From Dehalococcoidia bacterium (lineage in GTDB: Bacteria; Chloroflexota; Dehalococcoidia; SZUA-161), in the NCBI GenBank assembly GCA_011174795.1, contig DUEY01000044.1:1-35678 (forward strand): 35,678 nt of DNA. The letters are read 5' to 3'. Made by a program: the position numbers and the translations under genes. Below the pieces are notes generated by a model. The model saw nothing but the letters and a program-made list of their open reading frames with translations, did no database searches and had not been told where the DNA came from. The number at the start of each line of letters is the position of its first letter. The first letter of the stretch is position 1. Of this stretch, positions 23,960-34,067 are shown one piece after another.

Positions 23960-24874
23960 ATGGATAACGGAATTACTAGCTTTCTCTCTTCGCTCTCTGT
24001 GGAAAAAGGTTTTTCCAAGAACACTCTCGAGGCGTATAAGAATGACCTCAACCAGTTTGCTGAGTTCGTGCGTGAGCAGACCGGCAAGGGTGACGGTGCC
24101 CACTTCGATTGGGATATAGCTGACCGCTCTTTGTTGATGAACTACCTGGTCAGCCTCAAAGAGCGTAGCTATGCCCCGGCTACGGTAGCACGCAAGGTGG
24201 CTGCCGTTAAATCCTTCTTCAACTTTCTGGTGAGCGAGGGGACGCTGGAGAAGAACCCGGCAGAGGGACTTGCCGGGCCCAAAGTGGGTAAATCATTGCC
24301 CCGCGCGATTTCGGTTGAGGAGGTGGAGAAGTTGCTGGAGCAGCCGGCTAAGAGTAACACTCTGGAGGCTAAGCGGGATAAGGCGATGATGGAGCTTCTG
24401 TATGCTACCGGTATGAGAGTAACTGAGATGGTCTCGCTTAATGTGCGTGATGTCAATCTGCGCGCTGGCTTCGTGCGATGTCTTGGCAAAGGCTCCAAAG
24501 AGCGGATCATCCCCATCCATAGCAAAGCGGTCAGAGCAGTCAGGAGCTATCTCGATGAATCCCGTACCCGCCTTCTCGGGGCTGCTGGAGAGCCCGCTCT
24601 ATTCCTTAATCGGCGTGGTCAGCGGCTCACCCGGCAGGGCTTTTGGCTGATCCTGAAGGGTTACGCCAAGAAGGCAGAGATCGAGGCTGAGATAACACCC
24701 CACGTCCTGCGCCATAGCATAGCGACCCATCTCCTGCATAGCGGGAAGATGAACCTCAGAGAGTTGCAGGAACTGTTGGGCCATGCCAATATCTCTACTA
24801 CTCAGGTCTACACTCATCTCACGACCGAGCGCCTGCGTCAGGTGTACGATAGCGCCCACCCCCGCGCAGAGTGA
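23960..24874 (+). CDS. xerD: XerC/XerD-family tyrosine recombinase
   Basis: The product is 304 residues, standard Xer length. An N-terminal SAM-like core-binding domain (residues 1-95, FSKNTLEAYKNDLNQFAEF) precedes the catalytic domain. All catalytic residues are visible: R153 in ATGMRVTEM, K177 in GKGSKER, H248 and R251 in HVLRH, H275 in LGHANIST and Y284 in QVYTH. Xer recombinases resolve chromosome dimers at dif. One gene per genome can be enough in some lineages, so C versus D assignment is uncertain. GGAGG precedes ATG 23960. No integrase-type context, attachment repeat or phage gene lies nearby, so a housekeeping role is favoured over a mobile-element integrase. Confidence 0.9.
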   Translation: MDNGITSFLSSLSVEKGFSKNTLEAYKNDLNQFAEFVREQTGKGDGAHFDWDIADRSLLMNYLVSLKERSYAPATVARKVAAVKSFFNFLVSEGTLEKNPAEGLAGPKVGKSLPRAISVEEVEKLLEQPAKSNTLEAKRDKAMMELLYATGMRVTEMVSLNVRDVNLRAGFVRCLGKGSKERIIPIHSKAVRAVRSYLDESRTRLLGAAGEPALFLNRRGQRLTRQGFWLILKGYAKKAEIEAEITPHVLRHSIATHLLHSGKMNLRELQELLGHANISTTQVYTHLTTERLRQVYDSAHPRAE

Positions 24875-25057
24875 ATTCGTAGGGGTTTCAGCGCCCGGCC
24901 ACGACTGCTCTGTGTCAGGCATACTCAGGAAGCGACACTACCAATGCAGCAGAAAAAAGGCTTATCCTTATGGGTTTTGAGAAAGCTGAACGCTGACGGC
25001 GAGCAGATGAATACTGATTTTTATATTAATTTTGTAATCCTAGGTTAAAGAGGAAAG

Positions 25058-26858
<1,801 letters not shown>

Positions 26859-26896
26859 ATGGTTTCACCAATTCTGTGACTTAGAAGTGAAAGAGC

Positions 26897-27922
26897 ATGA
26901 AGCAAATCGGCATCACCACCACAGTACCCATAGAGGTGTTGATGGCGGCGGGCTACACGCCTCTGGATCTTAACAACATCTTCATCGGCAGCTCTGAGCG
27001 TGAGCAACTGGTGAATGTTGCCGAGCAGGACGGCTTTCCTCAAAACTGCTGCACCTGGATCAAGGGCATCTACGGCGTGTGCATGGAGTACGGTATCAAT
27101 ACCATCCTCTGCGTGACAAATGGAGATTGCTCCAATACCATCATGCTCATGGAGGTGTTAAAGCTCAAGGGGCTCGAGGTTATACCCTTCGCCTATCCCG
27201 ACCAGCCCGATGTCAAACTCATGCAGCATGCGCTGAATGCTCTGGCAGAAACCCTGGGCACGACGCTGTCCGGAGCAGAGGAAGTAAGAGTGGAGCTTGA
27301 AAGAGTCAGGCGGCTCGCCCTGGGACTCGATGAGCTGACTTGGAAGGACGGTGTAGTGAGTGGGCTGGAGAACCACATGGCGCTGGTTGCTGCTTCGGAT
27401 TTCGGCGGCGATTACAGGGAGTACGAGCACCGTCTGGGCGAGCTTGTATCTCAAGCCCTAACCAGAGAGCCCTATCCGGATGACTGCCTTCGTCTCGCCT
27501 ATATAGGCGTGCCTCCGGTATTTGCTGTAGACTTCTATCCATTCGTCGAGCGCACTGGAGCCAGAGTGGTCTTCAATGAGGTACAGCGCCAGTTCGCTAT
27601 GCCCAGCCCCGGCGGTTCCATCGCTGAGCAGTATTGTCACTACACCTATCCCTACTCCATTTTCGGGCGGGTGAGCGATATCAATGCCCAGCTGCGCAAG
27701 CGGCGGGTAGACGGCGTTATCCATTATGTCCAGGCGTTTTGTCATCGGGGGATAGGCGACATCATCTTTCGCAACTCCATCGATTTGCCTATACTAACCC
27801 TGGAAGGCAATGATGACTTCATGCTCAACCATCACATGAGGACGCGGGTTGAAGCTTTTATTGATATGCTCAAAAGGCGGTCAGCACCAGCTAGCAAAGC
27901 GTCTTACGGGCAAAAATCCTGA
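26897..27922 (+). CDS. 2-hydroxyacyl-CoA dehydratase / benzoyl-CoA reductase D-component family protein (HgdB-like)
   Basis: The protein has 341 residues. The opening IGITTTVPIEVLMAAGYTPLDLNN, the cysteine motifs NCCTWIKG (about residues 51-58), TNGDCSN (about 75-81) and QAFCHRGIGD (about 280) place it in the HgdB/FldB/BcrC family. The cysteines ligate an active-site [4Fe-4S] or double-cubane cluster. These proteins take an ATP-driven low-potential electron to dehydrate 2-hydroxyacyl-CoA or reduce other difficult bonds. Classical members are heterodimers with an ATP-dependent activase. Neither a second subunit nor an activase is in the window. It may therefore be a stand-alone double-cubane type enzyme, or its partners may be elsewhere. 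It lies between enolase and GAPDH, 38 bases after eno. Confidence 0.85.
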   Translation: MKQIGITTTVPIEVLMAAGYTPLDLNNIFIGSSEREQLVNVAEQDGFPQNCCTWIKGIYGVCMEYGINTILCVTNGDCSNTIMLMEVLKLKGLEVIPFAYPDQPDVKLMQHALNALAETLGTTLSGAEEVRVELERVRRLALGLDELTWKDGVVSGLENHMALVAASDFGGDYREYEHRLGELVSQALTREPYPDDCLRLAYIGVPPVFAVDFYPFVERTGARVVFNEVQRQFAMPSPGGSIAEQYCHYTYPYSIFGRVSDINAQLRKRRVDGVIHYVQAFCHRGIGDIIFRNSIDLPILTLEGNDDFMLNHHMRTRVEAFIDMLKRRSAPASKASYGQKS

Positions 27923-27951
27923 GAAATTGAGTAAAACGTAAGGAGGTTAAG

Positions 27952-28965
27952 ATGGCAACCAAGGTCGGCATCAATGGTTTCGGCCGGATCGGCAGGCAGG
28001 TCCTGAAGGGGATAAATGACTACCACGCGGACAAACTGGCGGTCGTGGTAGTCAACGACCTCACGGATACCAAGACCAATGCTCATTTATTCAAGTACGA
28101 CAGCAACTACGGTCGCTATCCGGGCACAGTAGAGGCTACCGAGGACTCGATTATCATCGACGGCAAGCAGGTGAAGGTCATAGCCGAGCGTGACCCAACG
28201 AAAATTCCCTGGCGGGACTTCGGCGTAGATATAGTGGTGGAGTCGACGGGCCTGTTCACCTCGGGACCCAAGGCCGCCGGACACCTTGAGGGTGGTGCCA
28301 AGAAGGTGCTTATAACAGCGCCGGCGAAGGAAGAGGACATAACTGTAGTGCTCGGTGTGAACGAGGATAAATACGACCCGGCGAAGCACCGCATTATTTC
28401 CAACGCCTCCTGTACCACTAACTGCATCGCTCCCGTCGTCAAGGTGCTTCACGAAAGCTTCGGTGTGAGCAGGGGGCTGATGTCCACCATCCACGCCTAT
28501 ACCAACGACCAGAGGGTGCTGGACACGGTTCACAGCGACCTGCGCCGTGCTCGGGCAGCAGCGTTGAACATCATACCCACCACCACCGGCGCCGCCAAGG
28601 CGGTGACCCAGGTTATCCCCGAGCTTCAGGGCAGGATACACGGGCTTGCTTTCAGGGTGCCGACCTCTACCGTCTCGCTGGTTGACTTTGTGGCTGACCT
28701 GGATAAAGAGGTTACGGTTGATGACATTAACAAAGCGCTGCGCACAGCGGCTGAAGGGCCGTTGAAGGGCATACTTGAGTACTGCGACGAGCCGCTGGTC
28801 AGCGTGGATTTCAAGGAGAATCCTGCCAGCTCCATCGTGGATGGCATGAGCACCATGGTCATCGGTGGCAACATGGTCAAGGTACTAAGCTGGTATGACA
28901 ATGAGTGGGCTTATAGCTGCCGTATCGGTGACCTGGCGGTTTACATCATAGAAAAGGGGCTGTAA
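27952..28965 (+). CDS. gap: Glyceraldehyde-3-phosphate dehydrogenase, type I
   Basis: This 337-residue enzyme has the NAD(P)-binding start [14 protein letters not shown] (residues 4-17), the catalytic Cys in [13 protein letters not shown] (about residue 155) and the conserved [11 protein letters not shown] near the C-terminus. It carries out reversible phosphorylating oxidation of glyceraldehyde-3-phosphate. AAGGAGG lies six bases before ATG 27952, a strong site. Together with eno it suggests a central carbon cluster, interrupted by the HgdB-like gene. Confidence 0.97.
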   Translation: MATKVGINGFGRIGRQVLKGINDYHADKLAVVVVNDLTDTKTNAHLFKYDSNYGRYPGTVEATEDSIIIDGKQVKVIAERDPTKIPWRDFGVDIVVESTGLFTSGPKAAGHLEGGAKKVLITAPAKEEDITVVLGVNEDKYDPAKHRIISNASCTTNCIAPVVKVLHESFGVSRGLMSTIHAYTNDQRVLDTVHSDLRRARAAALNIIPTTTGAAKAVTQVIPELQGRIHGLAFRVPTSTVSLVDFVADLDKEVTVDDINKALRTAAEGPLKGILEYCDEPLVSVDFKENPASSIVDGMSTMVIGGNMVKVLSWYDNEWAYSCRIGDLAVYIIEKGL

Positions 28966-29047
28966 AAAGGGCGGTTTTACTGGTGCATTGAGAACGTGTC
29001 CACAGGAGGCATTTTAAAAATCTCCAGTCAGGTTGAGGAGGTGCCAG

Positions 29048-29233
29048 ATGACAATGGATCCGAAGAATGTTGACCTTGTTGCCGCTCTACTGGTTATGCC
29101 TTTGGTGGAGAAGCTGGTTGACCCTGAGGCAGGCAATATAGACCATGAGCGCAAAGTGATCGTTGATAATTACTTTGCAATGAGGCACTTATTACTGGAA
29201 GAGGAGATGTTGCGACAGACACAGCGAGGATAG
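29048..29233 (+). CDS. Small hypothetical protein
   Basis: The product is 61 residues from ATG 29048, which has GAGGAGG eight bases upstream. The frame could be extended to TTG 29033, but that would overlap the ribosome site. It is predicted to be helical, with a mildly hydrophobic segment VDLVAALLVMPLVEKLV near the N-terminus that is too short and charged to be a convincing membrane helix, and a charged C-terminus. I do not recognise the family. It is co-directional with gap, 82 bases downstream. Confidence 0.55.
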   Translation: MTMDPKNVDLVAALLVMPLVEKLVDPEAGNIDHERKVIVDNYFAMRHLLLEEEMLRQTQRG

Positions 29234-29251
29234 GCGGTCAAGAGGTCCGTG

Positions 29252-29758
29252 TCACTGCCTGTTTCTGCTGGGACGCAGCAGCCGTATGGCCCCCAGTACA
29301 ATGTTCATCCTGGGCACGGACTCCATATAGCGCCTGTAGTCATCGCCGAATTTCTCGATGAGCGTATCGTCATCCTGCCGCGCCTGCATATACATAGTCG
29401 CTATCGCGAGCACGCCGGCTGTTGCGGTAGCCCAGTGTTGTGAGAGGAGGATTAAGGCCAGGCTCATAATTACCCAGCTCAGATATTGCGGGTGTCGAAC
29501 TAAGGCGTAGACCCCGCTGTAGACGAGGGTTGTGGTCTGAATCCAGCTTTTTCCCTCAGGCGCTCCTCCCTTTTCCTTCAGGGATGCGACACCGAGGTAA
29601 CCGAGTAGAAATCCAGCTGCCAATACCACCCATCCGACGTAGGTCAGCGCATCAAGCCCCGCCTGGTTGTAGAAAAGAACACACAGTACGATTGCAGCTA
29701 TCATAGAGACAGACTGCGAAACCCACCAGATGTTTTTTCTCAGTTTTTCCAAAGGCAC
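29252..29758 (-). CDS. Isoprenylcysteine carboxyl methyltransferase / phospholipid methyltransferase-like membrane protein
   Basis: The protein has 168 residues with about four hydrophobic segments (SMIAAIVLCVLFY; VGWVVLAAGFLLGYLGV; SWVIMSLALILL; ATAGVLAIATMYM). The motif GVYALVRHPQYLSW (about residues 82-95), followed at the C-terminus by FGDDYRRYMESVPRM, is the S-adenosylmethionine-binding signature of the ICMT/PEMT superfamily. Bacterial members methylate lipids or unknown small acceptors at the membrane; the substrate here is unknown. The frame opens at GTG 29758, but GAAGG touches that codon, so TTG 29752 with five-base spacing may be the true start. It is convergent with the small gene at 29048. 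Confidence 0.82.
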   Translation of the reverse strand: MPLEKLRKNIWWVSQSVSMIAAIVLCVLFYNQAGLDALTYVGWVVLAAGFLLGYLGVASLKEKGGAPEGKSWIQTTTLVYSGVYALVRHPQYLSWVIMSLALILLSQHWATATAGVLAIATMYMQARQDDDTLIEKFGDDYRRYMESVPRMNIVLGAIRLLRPSRNRQ

Positions 29759-29938
29759 CTTCTTTCTTGACCGTTGATAAAAATAGCTGATAGTGAGAAC
29801 ACGAACATAAGGTTGCTACAGGTTTTCGCTTTGGACTTCTTGTGTTACTATACATACCACAGGATGGTCTCGCAAGTCCCGTAGATTGTAACGGGTGTAG
29901 ATGAGTTAAGCCGTGGGGATTTGGAGGAGCAGCAGGAG

Positions 29939-31036
29939 ATGAATGGTAGCAGAGAGAAGGTAAGGCTCGAAGTTAGTCGTTTATCGACTATCTGGGGCAT
30001 ACTCATTTGCTTTTTCGGTGTGGGAATATTACTGGTCGAGGTAATTTGGGAGAAGGACCTCGCGAATGCCGCTTGGGAATCGCGTGATTGGTTTGATGTG
30101 GTGAATTTCGGAGTGATATGGGTGATAGGTGGATTGCTCTCTATTTGGGGAGGGTGGCTCTTAAACAATCCGATGAGGGGCGTGAATGTTAAGAAAATTG
30201 TCGGCTGGCTTATTGTCGTCTTTGGGCTTTGGGGTATGGGTACTATAATAGAAAAGGGAATATCTGCATCAACTGCCGGGAGTTGGGATATAGCCGATGG
30301 CGTTTTTTACCTGGTGCCGTTTATCTGCTGGGAGATTGTAGGGGTGCAGGGGTGGCTGTTGAACCATCCCCGGCAGATGTCTAGGGCCGGTAAGGGTGAG
30401 TATAAGTTTCAGGTGGAATTAGAGGAAAGGTCTACTCTTGTAACCGCTCCTGGCATGGCAGTGGGTGGAGGCGGTGCAATTCTACAGCAGGAAAAAAAGA
30501 GACCGACGGATGCGCCGGCGCCGATGGATATGGGGACTATAGAGCAACCGCCGGAAATAAACCTGACACCGCTCATAACCTTCCCCGACCGGAATATGGA
30601 AGCAGCGGTGCGCAAGGCAGTTGTCATACCTTCAGGAGAAATCCACCAATCCGACATCGAGTGGCTTATGGCTCTTGAGGCCTCCGAGCAGGGAATCTCT
30701 AATATAACAGGCTTGGAGTACTTCACGAATCTGACTGACCTTTCCCTGTGGGGTAACAAGATAAGCGATATCACCCCTATCTCCAACCTCATTAAACTTA
30801 CTACGCTCACACTCTATCTGAATGAGATAAGCGACATCACCCCACTGGCGAACCTCACTAACCTGACGTACATCTCCCTCTGGAATAACAGGATCAGCGA
30901 TATCTCGCCGCTGGTGCAAAACAGTGGGCTCGGTGTGGGGGATGTTGTTGACGTGAGGGCAAATCCCCTCAACAGGGAGTCAATGGAGACATATATACCT
31001 CAGCTTCAGCAACGAGGGGTAAGGATCATAAAGTAA
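29939..31036 (+). CDS. Four-helix membrane protein with C-terminal internalin-type leucine-rich repeats
   Basis: The protein has 365 residues from ATG 29939, with GGAGG 11 bases upstream (a TTG at 29921 lies inside that region). The N-terminal third has four hydrophobic segments: IWGILICFFGVGILLVEVIW, FGVIWVIGGLLSIWGGWLL, IVGWLIVVFGLWGMGTII and FYLVPFICWEIVGVQGWLL. A linker follows, then an internalin-like cap (FPDRNMEAAVRKAV, SDIEWLMALEAS). About three 22-residue repeats come next, of the pattern L-x-x-L-x-x-L-x-L-x-x-N-x-I-S-D-I-x-P (for example YFTNLTDLSLWGNKISDITP), capped by ANPLNRESMETYIPQL. Such repeats mediate protein binding. Membrane anchoring before a repeat domain implies a surface or sensor role, but topology is not decided. 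Confidence 0.78.
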   Translation: MNGSREKVRLEVSRLSTIWGILICFFGVGILLVEVIWEKDLANAAWESRDWFDVVNFGVIWVIGGLLSIWGGWLLNNPMRGVNVKKIVGWLIVVFGLWGMGTIIEKGISASTAGSWDIADGVFYLVPFICWEIVGVQGWLLNHPRQMSRAGKGEYKFQVELEERSTLVTAPGMAVGGGGAILQQEKKRPTDAPAPMDMGTIEQPPEINLTPLITFPDRNMEAAVRKAVVIPSGEIHQSDIEWLMALEASEQGISNITGLEYFTNLTDLSLWGNKISDITPISNLIKLTTLTLYLNEISDITPLANLTNLTYISLWNNRISDISPLVQNSGLGVGDVVDVRANPLNRESMETYIPQLQQRGVRIIK

Positions 31037-31087
31037 GTCTGCTATTGCACAGCTGGTCTCGTGGCGTTCAATGAGGAAGGGGGCGGA

Positions 31088-31477
31088 ATGGCAAAGCTAA
31101 GGATTGTGCTGCTGTCTGTGTTGCTGGTGGCGCTGGCTTTCGGCGCTGCCGGCTGCAAAGGCGGGACGCAGTTGGCTCCTGCCGAGCCGATACACTCGGC
31201 TGGCAGGGTAGCCCTGGAGATTGATTTGAACTCCGTACAGGCAGGAGTTGATGCCTATCTAGCTCAGTCGGGCAAGTTTCCTACCGAGAGTGGCAGGCTG
31301 CCGTCAAGCGGTAAGTACGCCCTGATTGACTTCGAAGCCAGCTTCACACAGGGTGCGAAAACATATACTTTCTACCCCGATATCATCTCCAAGCTTCCCC
31401 AGCACCACGATGAAGGAGTGTGGCGCATCAGCAGCGCGGGCAAGGTCTCTGTGGACATGGACCCGGATGACTACTAA
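31088..31477 (+). CDS. Small predicted lipoprotein
   Basis: The product is 129 residues from ATG 31088. A lipoprotein-type signal runs from a basic start (MAKLR) through a hydrophobic core (IVLLSVLLVALAF) to a lipobox-like AAGC near residue 23. The mature part is short and contains DLNSVQAGVDAYLAQSGKFPTESG. This resembles the segment after the N-terminal helix of type II secretion pseudopilin-like proteins, where a sequence chopped into 'Y....G.YP' is typical, but the hydrophobic pilin helix itself is replaced by the lipobox. Function unknown. GGAAGGGGGCGG precedes the start. It lies 51 bases after the leucine-rich-repeat gene and may form an operon with it. Confidence 0.68.
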   Translation: MAKLRIVLLSVLLVALAFGAAGCKGGTQLAPAEPIHSAGRVALEIDLNSVQAGVDAYLAQSGKFPTESGRLPSSGKYALIDFEASFTQGAKTYTFYPDIISKLPQHHDEGVWRISSAGKVSVDMDPDDY

Positions 31478-31514
31478 GCCGTAGTCCATATACACATACC
31501 TATTCCGCTCTGTC

Positions 31515-32675
31515 TTATCGGCGGATGGGATAGCGCCCCACCTCCATGGCCGTATCGAAGGCGGTAACCACATTGGCCGGCGGGAAATCCGGGACAACCA
31601 TGACGCCGAAGATATAACCTCCGCCGGGCGCAAGCTCGCGCACTACGCTGGTGACATGTGCCCTCACTTCCTCCACGCTGCCCGAGGACATAACCTCCTG
31701 CATGTCGATACCGCTGTGGAACGTGATACGGTCGCCGTAGCGCTTCTTCAAACCTGCCGGGTCCATATCCTTAGCCCGGGCAGTGACGGGGCTGATAATA
31801 TCGAATCCCATGTCGATAAAATCCTCGATCAGGGGAAAGACCGCACCGTCACAGTGGTAGAAGAATTTTGCCTTTGTTAGCCCGCGAACGGCATCGAGAT
31901 ATTTCTTTATCCAGGGCTTTATGAACTCCTCGTAGTCCTTTGGCGAGAGAAATGGCCCGTGCTGCCAGCCCATGTCATCGCCGGAGACGTGGGCTACATC
32001 GATATAGTTGCCGACCTCGCCATAGAACCGCCTGGCTATCTCGATGCTGGAGCCGACCAGCTTTTCCATCAGGGCGTCGTAGAGGTCGTGGTTGCGGTGC
32101 ATGTCGAGGAACCACTGCTCGAAGCCCCGCAGCCACTGGTAGTTGGTGCAGTGATGCTCGGGAATCAGGGGCTCGGCGATGATTGCGTAGTCTGTCTGTT
32201 CGTGAAGGGCTCTAGCGCGCTCGCGGGCGCCGACGGTATAGACGGGGTCGTTGGGGTCGGGCCAGTATTCGTAGTTATCTATATCCTGGACGGTTTTGGC
32301 GTTCTTGAGCGGTGCGTTAGCCAGGTCCGGGTACCAGAAAGGGCCGCCCACACTCTTGTAGAGCAGACCGTAAGGGAAGAGTCGTATATAGTCTGGCCGT
32401 ATTACTTCGGGGAGGGGGAGTCCCATCTGGATGGAGCGGAAGTCGTTGCCCAGACGGTCCTGCAGGCGTTCGTCTATATTCAGTACGTAGCTGCCGAAAA
32501 GTGCTACGGGCTCCGCCACATCGGTTAAGCCCAGGTACTCACACAGAGCATTGTATCCGTAGGGTGGATGGGCATAGATGGAGACGGTAAACGATGCGAA
32601 ATCAATGGGGATGCGGTCCGGCTCTTTATGCTCGATTGCCGTCAGCACCCGTTCCCTCGGGGTCAGCCCGCTCAT
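31515..32675 (-). CDS. Uroporphyrinogen decarboxylase-family corrinoid methyltransferase (MtaA/CmuA-like)
   Basis: This 386-residue protein shares the UroD fold. LTPRERVLTAIEHKEPDRIPID at the N-terminus and the zinc-type motif FFYHCDGAVFPLIEDFIDMG (about residues 275-294) are typical of UroD-like methyltransferases. The arginines of true heme-pathway UroD are not evident, and its neighbour is a corrinoid protein. Members move methyl groups between a corrinoid protein and coenzyme M, tetrahydrofolate or another acceptor. The partner here is probably the corrinoid protein at 32714. The start ATG 32675 has GGGAGG upstream. It is the last gene of the minus-strand run from 34632. Confidence 0.85.
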   Translation of the reverse strand: MSGLTPRERVLTAIEHKEPDRIPIDFASFTVSIYAHPPYGYNALCEYLGLTDVAEPVALFGSYVLNIDERLQDRLGNDFRSIQMGLPLPEVIRPDYIRLFPYGLLYKSVGGPFWYPDLANAPLKNAKTVQDIDNYEYWPDPNDPVYTVGARERARALHEQTDYAIIAEPLIPEHHCTNYQWLRGFEQWFLDMHRNHDLYDALMEKLVGSSIEIARRFYGEVGNYIDVAHVSGDDMGWQHGPFLSPKDYEEFIKPWIKKYLDAVRGLTKAKFFYHCDGAVFPLIEDFIDMGFDIISPVTARAKDMDPAGLKKRYGDRITFHSGIDMQEVMSSGSVEEVRAHVTSVVRELAPGGGYIFGVMVVPDFPPANVVTAFDTAMEVGRYPIRR

Positions 32676-32713
32676 ATTTTTGCCTCCCTTAGCTGTTTGG
32701 GCGTGATAGGCGT

Positions 32714-33346
32714 TTATATCCCCATCAGTTTTTTCGCCAGTACGACGGCTTCGAAGCAGTCCTTGCCGTAGCCGTCTGCGCCTATCGACCGGGCAAATGC
32801 TTCGGTGACGGAGGGGCCGCCGACCATGATCTTCACTTTCTGGCGCAGGCCGTTATCCTCCATCGCCTTCACGACATCCTTCATGCCCATCATTGTGGTG
32901 GTAAGCTCCGCCGAGATGCCCACGATGTCGAGTTGATGCGCCTTTGCAGCCTCCACGAAGCGGTCGGCGGAGACATCGATTCCCAGGTCGTATACCTCGA
33001 AACCGTAGGCTCGCAACATCATTATTACCAGGTCTTTGCCGATGTCGTGGATGTCGCCGAATATGGTGCCGATCGCCACCCTGCCCAGGGCTGAGTCCGG
33101 TTCTCCCTTGAAATGCGGCTCGAGCACGGCGAATCCGTTTTTAAAGGTTTCAGCAGCGATGATAACCTCGGCCAGGTAGAGTTCCCCTGTTTCCATGCCC
33201 TCGCCAGCCAGAGTCAGACCCCCTACCAGCCCTTCGTTAAGGATGCGTTCCGGCGTCTCCCCTTCAGCCAGCAGTTGCTCACAGAGTGAGGTTGTCCGGG
33301 TCTCATCACCGGCGAGGACTGATTTTGCCAGTTCCTGAAACTCCAC
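32714..33346 (-). CDS. Corrinoid (cobalamin-binding) methyltransferase protein
   Basis: The protein has 210 residues in two domains. The N-terminal helical cap (residues 1-85, with LTLAGEGMETGELYLAEVIIAA) and the Rossmann-like cobalamin domain are both present. The Co-ligating DxHxxG motif is in GDIHDIGKDLV (about residues 97-107); ISAELTTTM and GGPSV complete the B12 loop set. This is the MtbC/MtmC/methanol-type corrinoid fold. It receives a methyl group from a substrate-specific enzyme, which is not encoded here, and hands it to the UroD-like protein downstream. The start is GTG 33346 with GGAGG just upstream. Confidence 0.92.
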   Translation of the reverse strand: MEFQELAKSVLAGDETRTTSLCEQLLAEGETPERILNEGLVGGLTLAGEGMETGELYLAEVIIAAETFKNGFAVLEPHFKGEPDSALGRVAIGTIFGDIHDIGKDLVIMMLRAYGFEVYDLGIDVSADRFVEAAKAHQLDIVGISAELTTTMMGMKDVVKAMEDNGLRQKVKIMVGGPSVTEAFARSIGADGYGKDCFEAVVLAKKLMGI

Positions 33347-33395
33347 CTATTCCTCCGTCTTGCTCCTGTCCCGGGCAATCGGCGCGAGACAGCAC

Positions 33396-34067
33396 CTAAA
33401 GGCTTTCGAGATAGCCCTTTATGTATCTCTCAACTGCCGCTGCGGGCTGGTAGATTCCGAAGTGCCCCTCGCACAGTATATCCGCCTTGAGCTCTATGAG
33501 TTTCTGCAGTGACAGCTTTGCCTGCGCCGGGTCGGCTCCCCATTCGGGGTAATAGGGGCCGTGGATGTCCTGCCCGAACAGCACCCTGCCGTCATCTGTG
33601 TCCAGGTACGCGGCGATACTCCCCGCCGTATGGCCCGGAATGTGGATAATCCTCAGTTCACAGTCGCCGAAGCGCAGCACATCTTCAGAACCCCGGATTA
33701 TCTGGTCAACGCGGCAGGGGGTGTAATGCACGCCGTATGCCTCGGCTGCCACCCCTTTACCTTCCTCTATGGCGTCCGCATCGAGTTCATGGGCTATGAT
33801 TTGAGCGCCGAATACCTGCTGTAACTGGTGGAGCGAGCCGATGTGGTCGATATGTGCGTGGGTTACCAGGACGGATTTCAGTTTCTTGGGGTCGAAGCCG
33901 AGCTTCTCTATATTGGAGACGAGCCTGTCGAAGCTTCTGCCGGCTCCGGCGTCGATGAGCACCAGGTCGCCGAAATCGAGCAGGTAGACGCAGCAGTCGT
34001 AGGGATGGGAGAGGTCGGAATCGCCGACCATATAGACGTCTTTACATACCTTCAATAACTTACCCAA
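33396..34067 (-). CDS. Metallo-beta-lactamase-fold hydrolase
   Basis: The product is 223 residues. The zinc-binding THAHIDHIGS (about residues 69-78), GHTAGSI (about 144-150), the later Asp in GQDIHG and a C-terminal CEGHFG give the five metal-binding elements of the superfamily. Family members hydrolyse thioesters, lactones or other esters, and some act as oxidoreductases, so the substrate cannot be named. The frame begins at TTG 34067, overlapping the upstream kinase-like gene by eight bases. The ATG at MVGDSD (12 codons later) is an alternative. It sits between that gene and the corrinoid protein, so a link to methyl-group metabolism is possible but unproven. Confidence 0.85.
   Translation of the reverse strand: MGKLLKVCKDVYMVGDSDLSHPYDCCVYLLDFGDLVLIDAGAGRSFDRLVSNIEKLGFDPKKLKSVLVTHAHIDHIGSLHQLQQVFGAQIIAHELDADAIEEGKGVAAEAYGVHYTPCRVDQIIRGSEDVLRFGDCELRIIHIPGHTAGSIAAYLDTDDGRVLFGQDIHGPYYPEWGADPAQAKLSLQKLIELKADILCEGHFGIYQPAAAVERYIKGYLESL

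Noticed and set aside
23960-24874. XerC/D gene as integrase of a mobile element
   Set aside because: No attachment repeats, phage or transfer genes flank it, and length and motifs fit housekeeping Xer.
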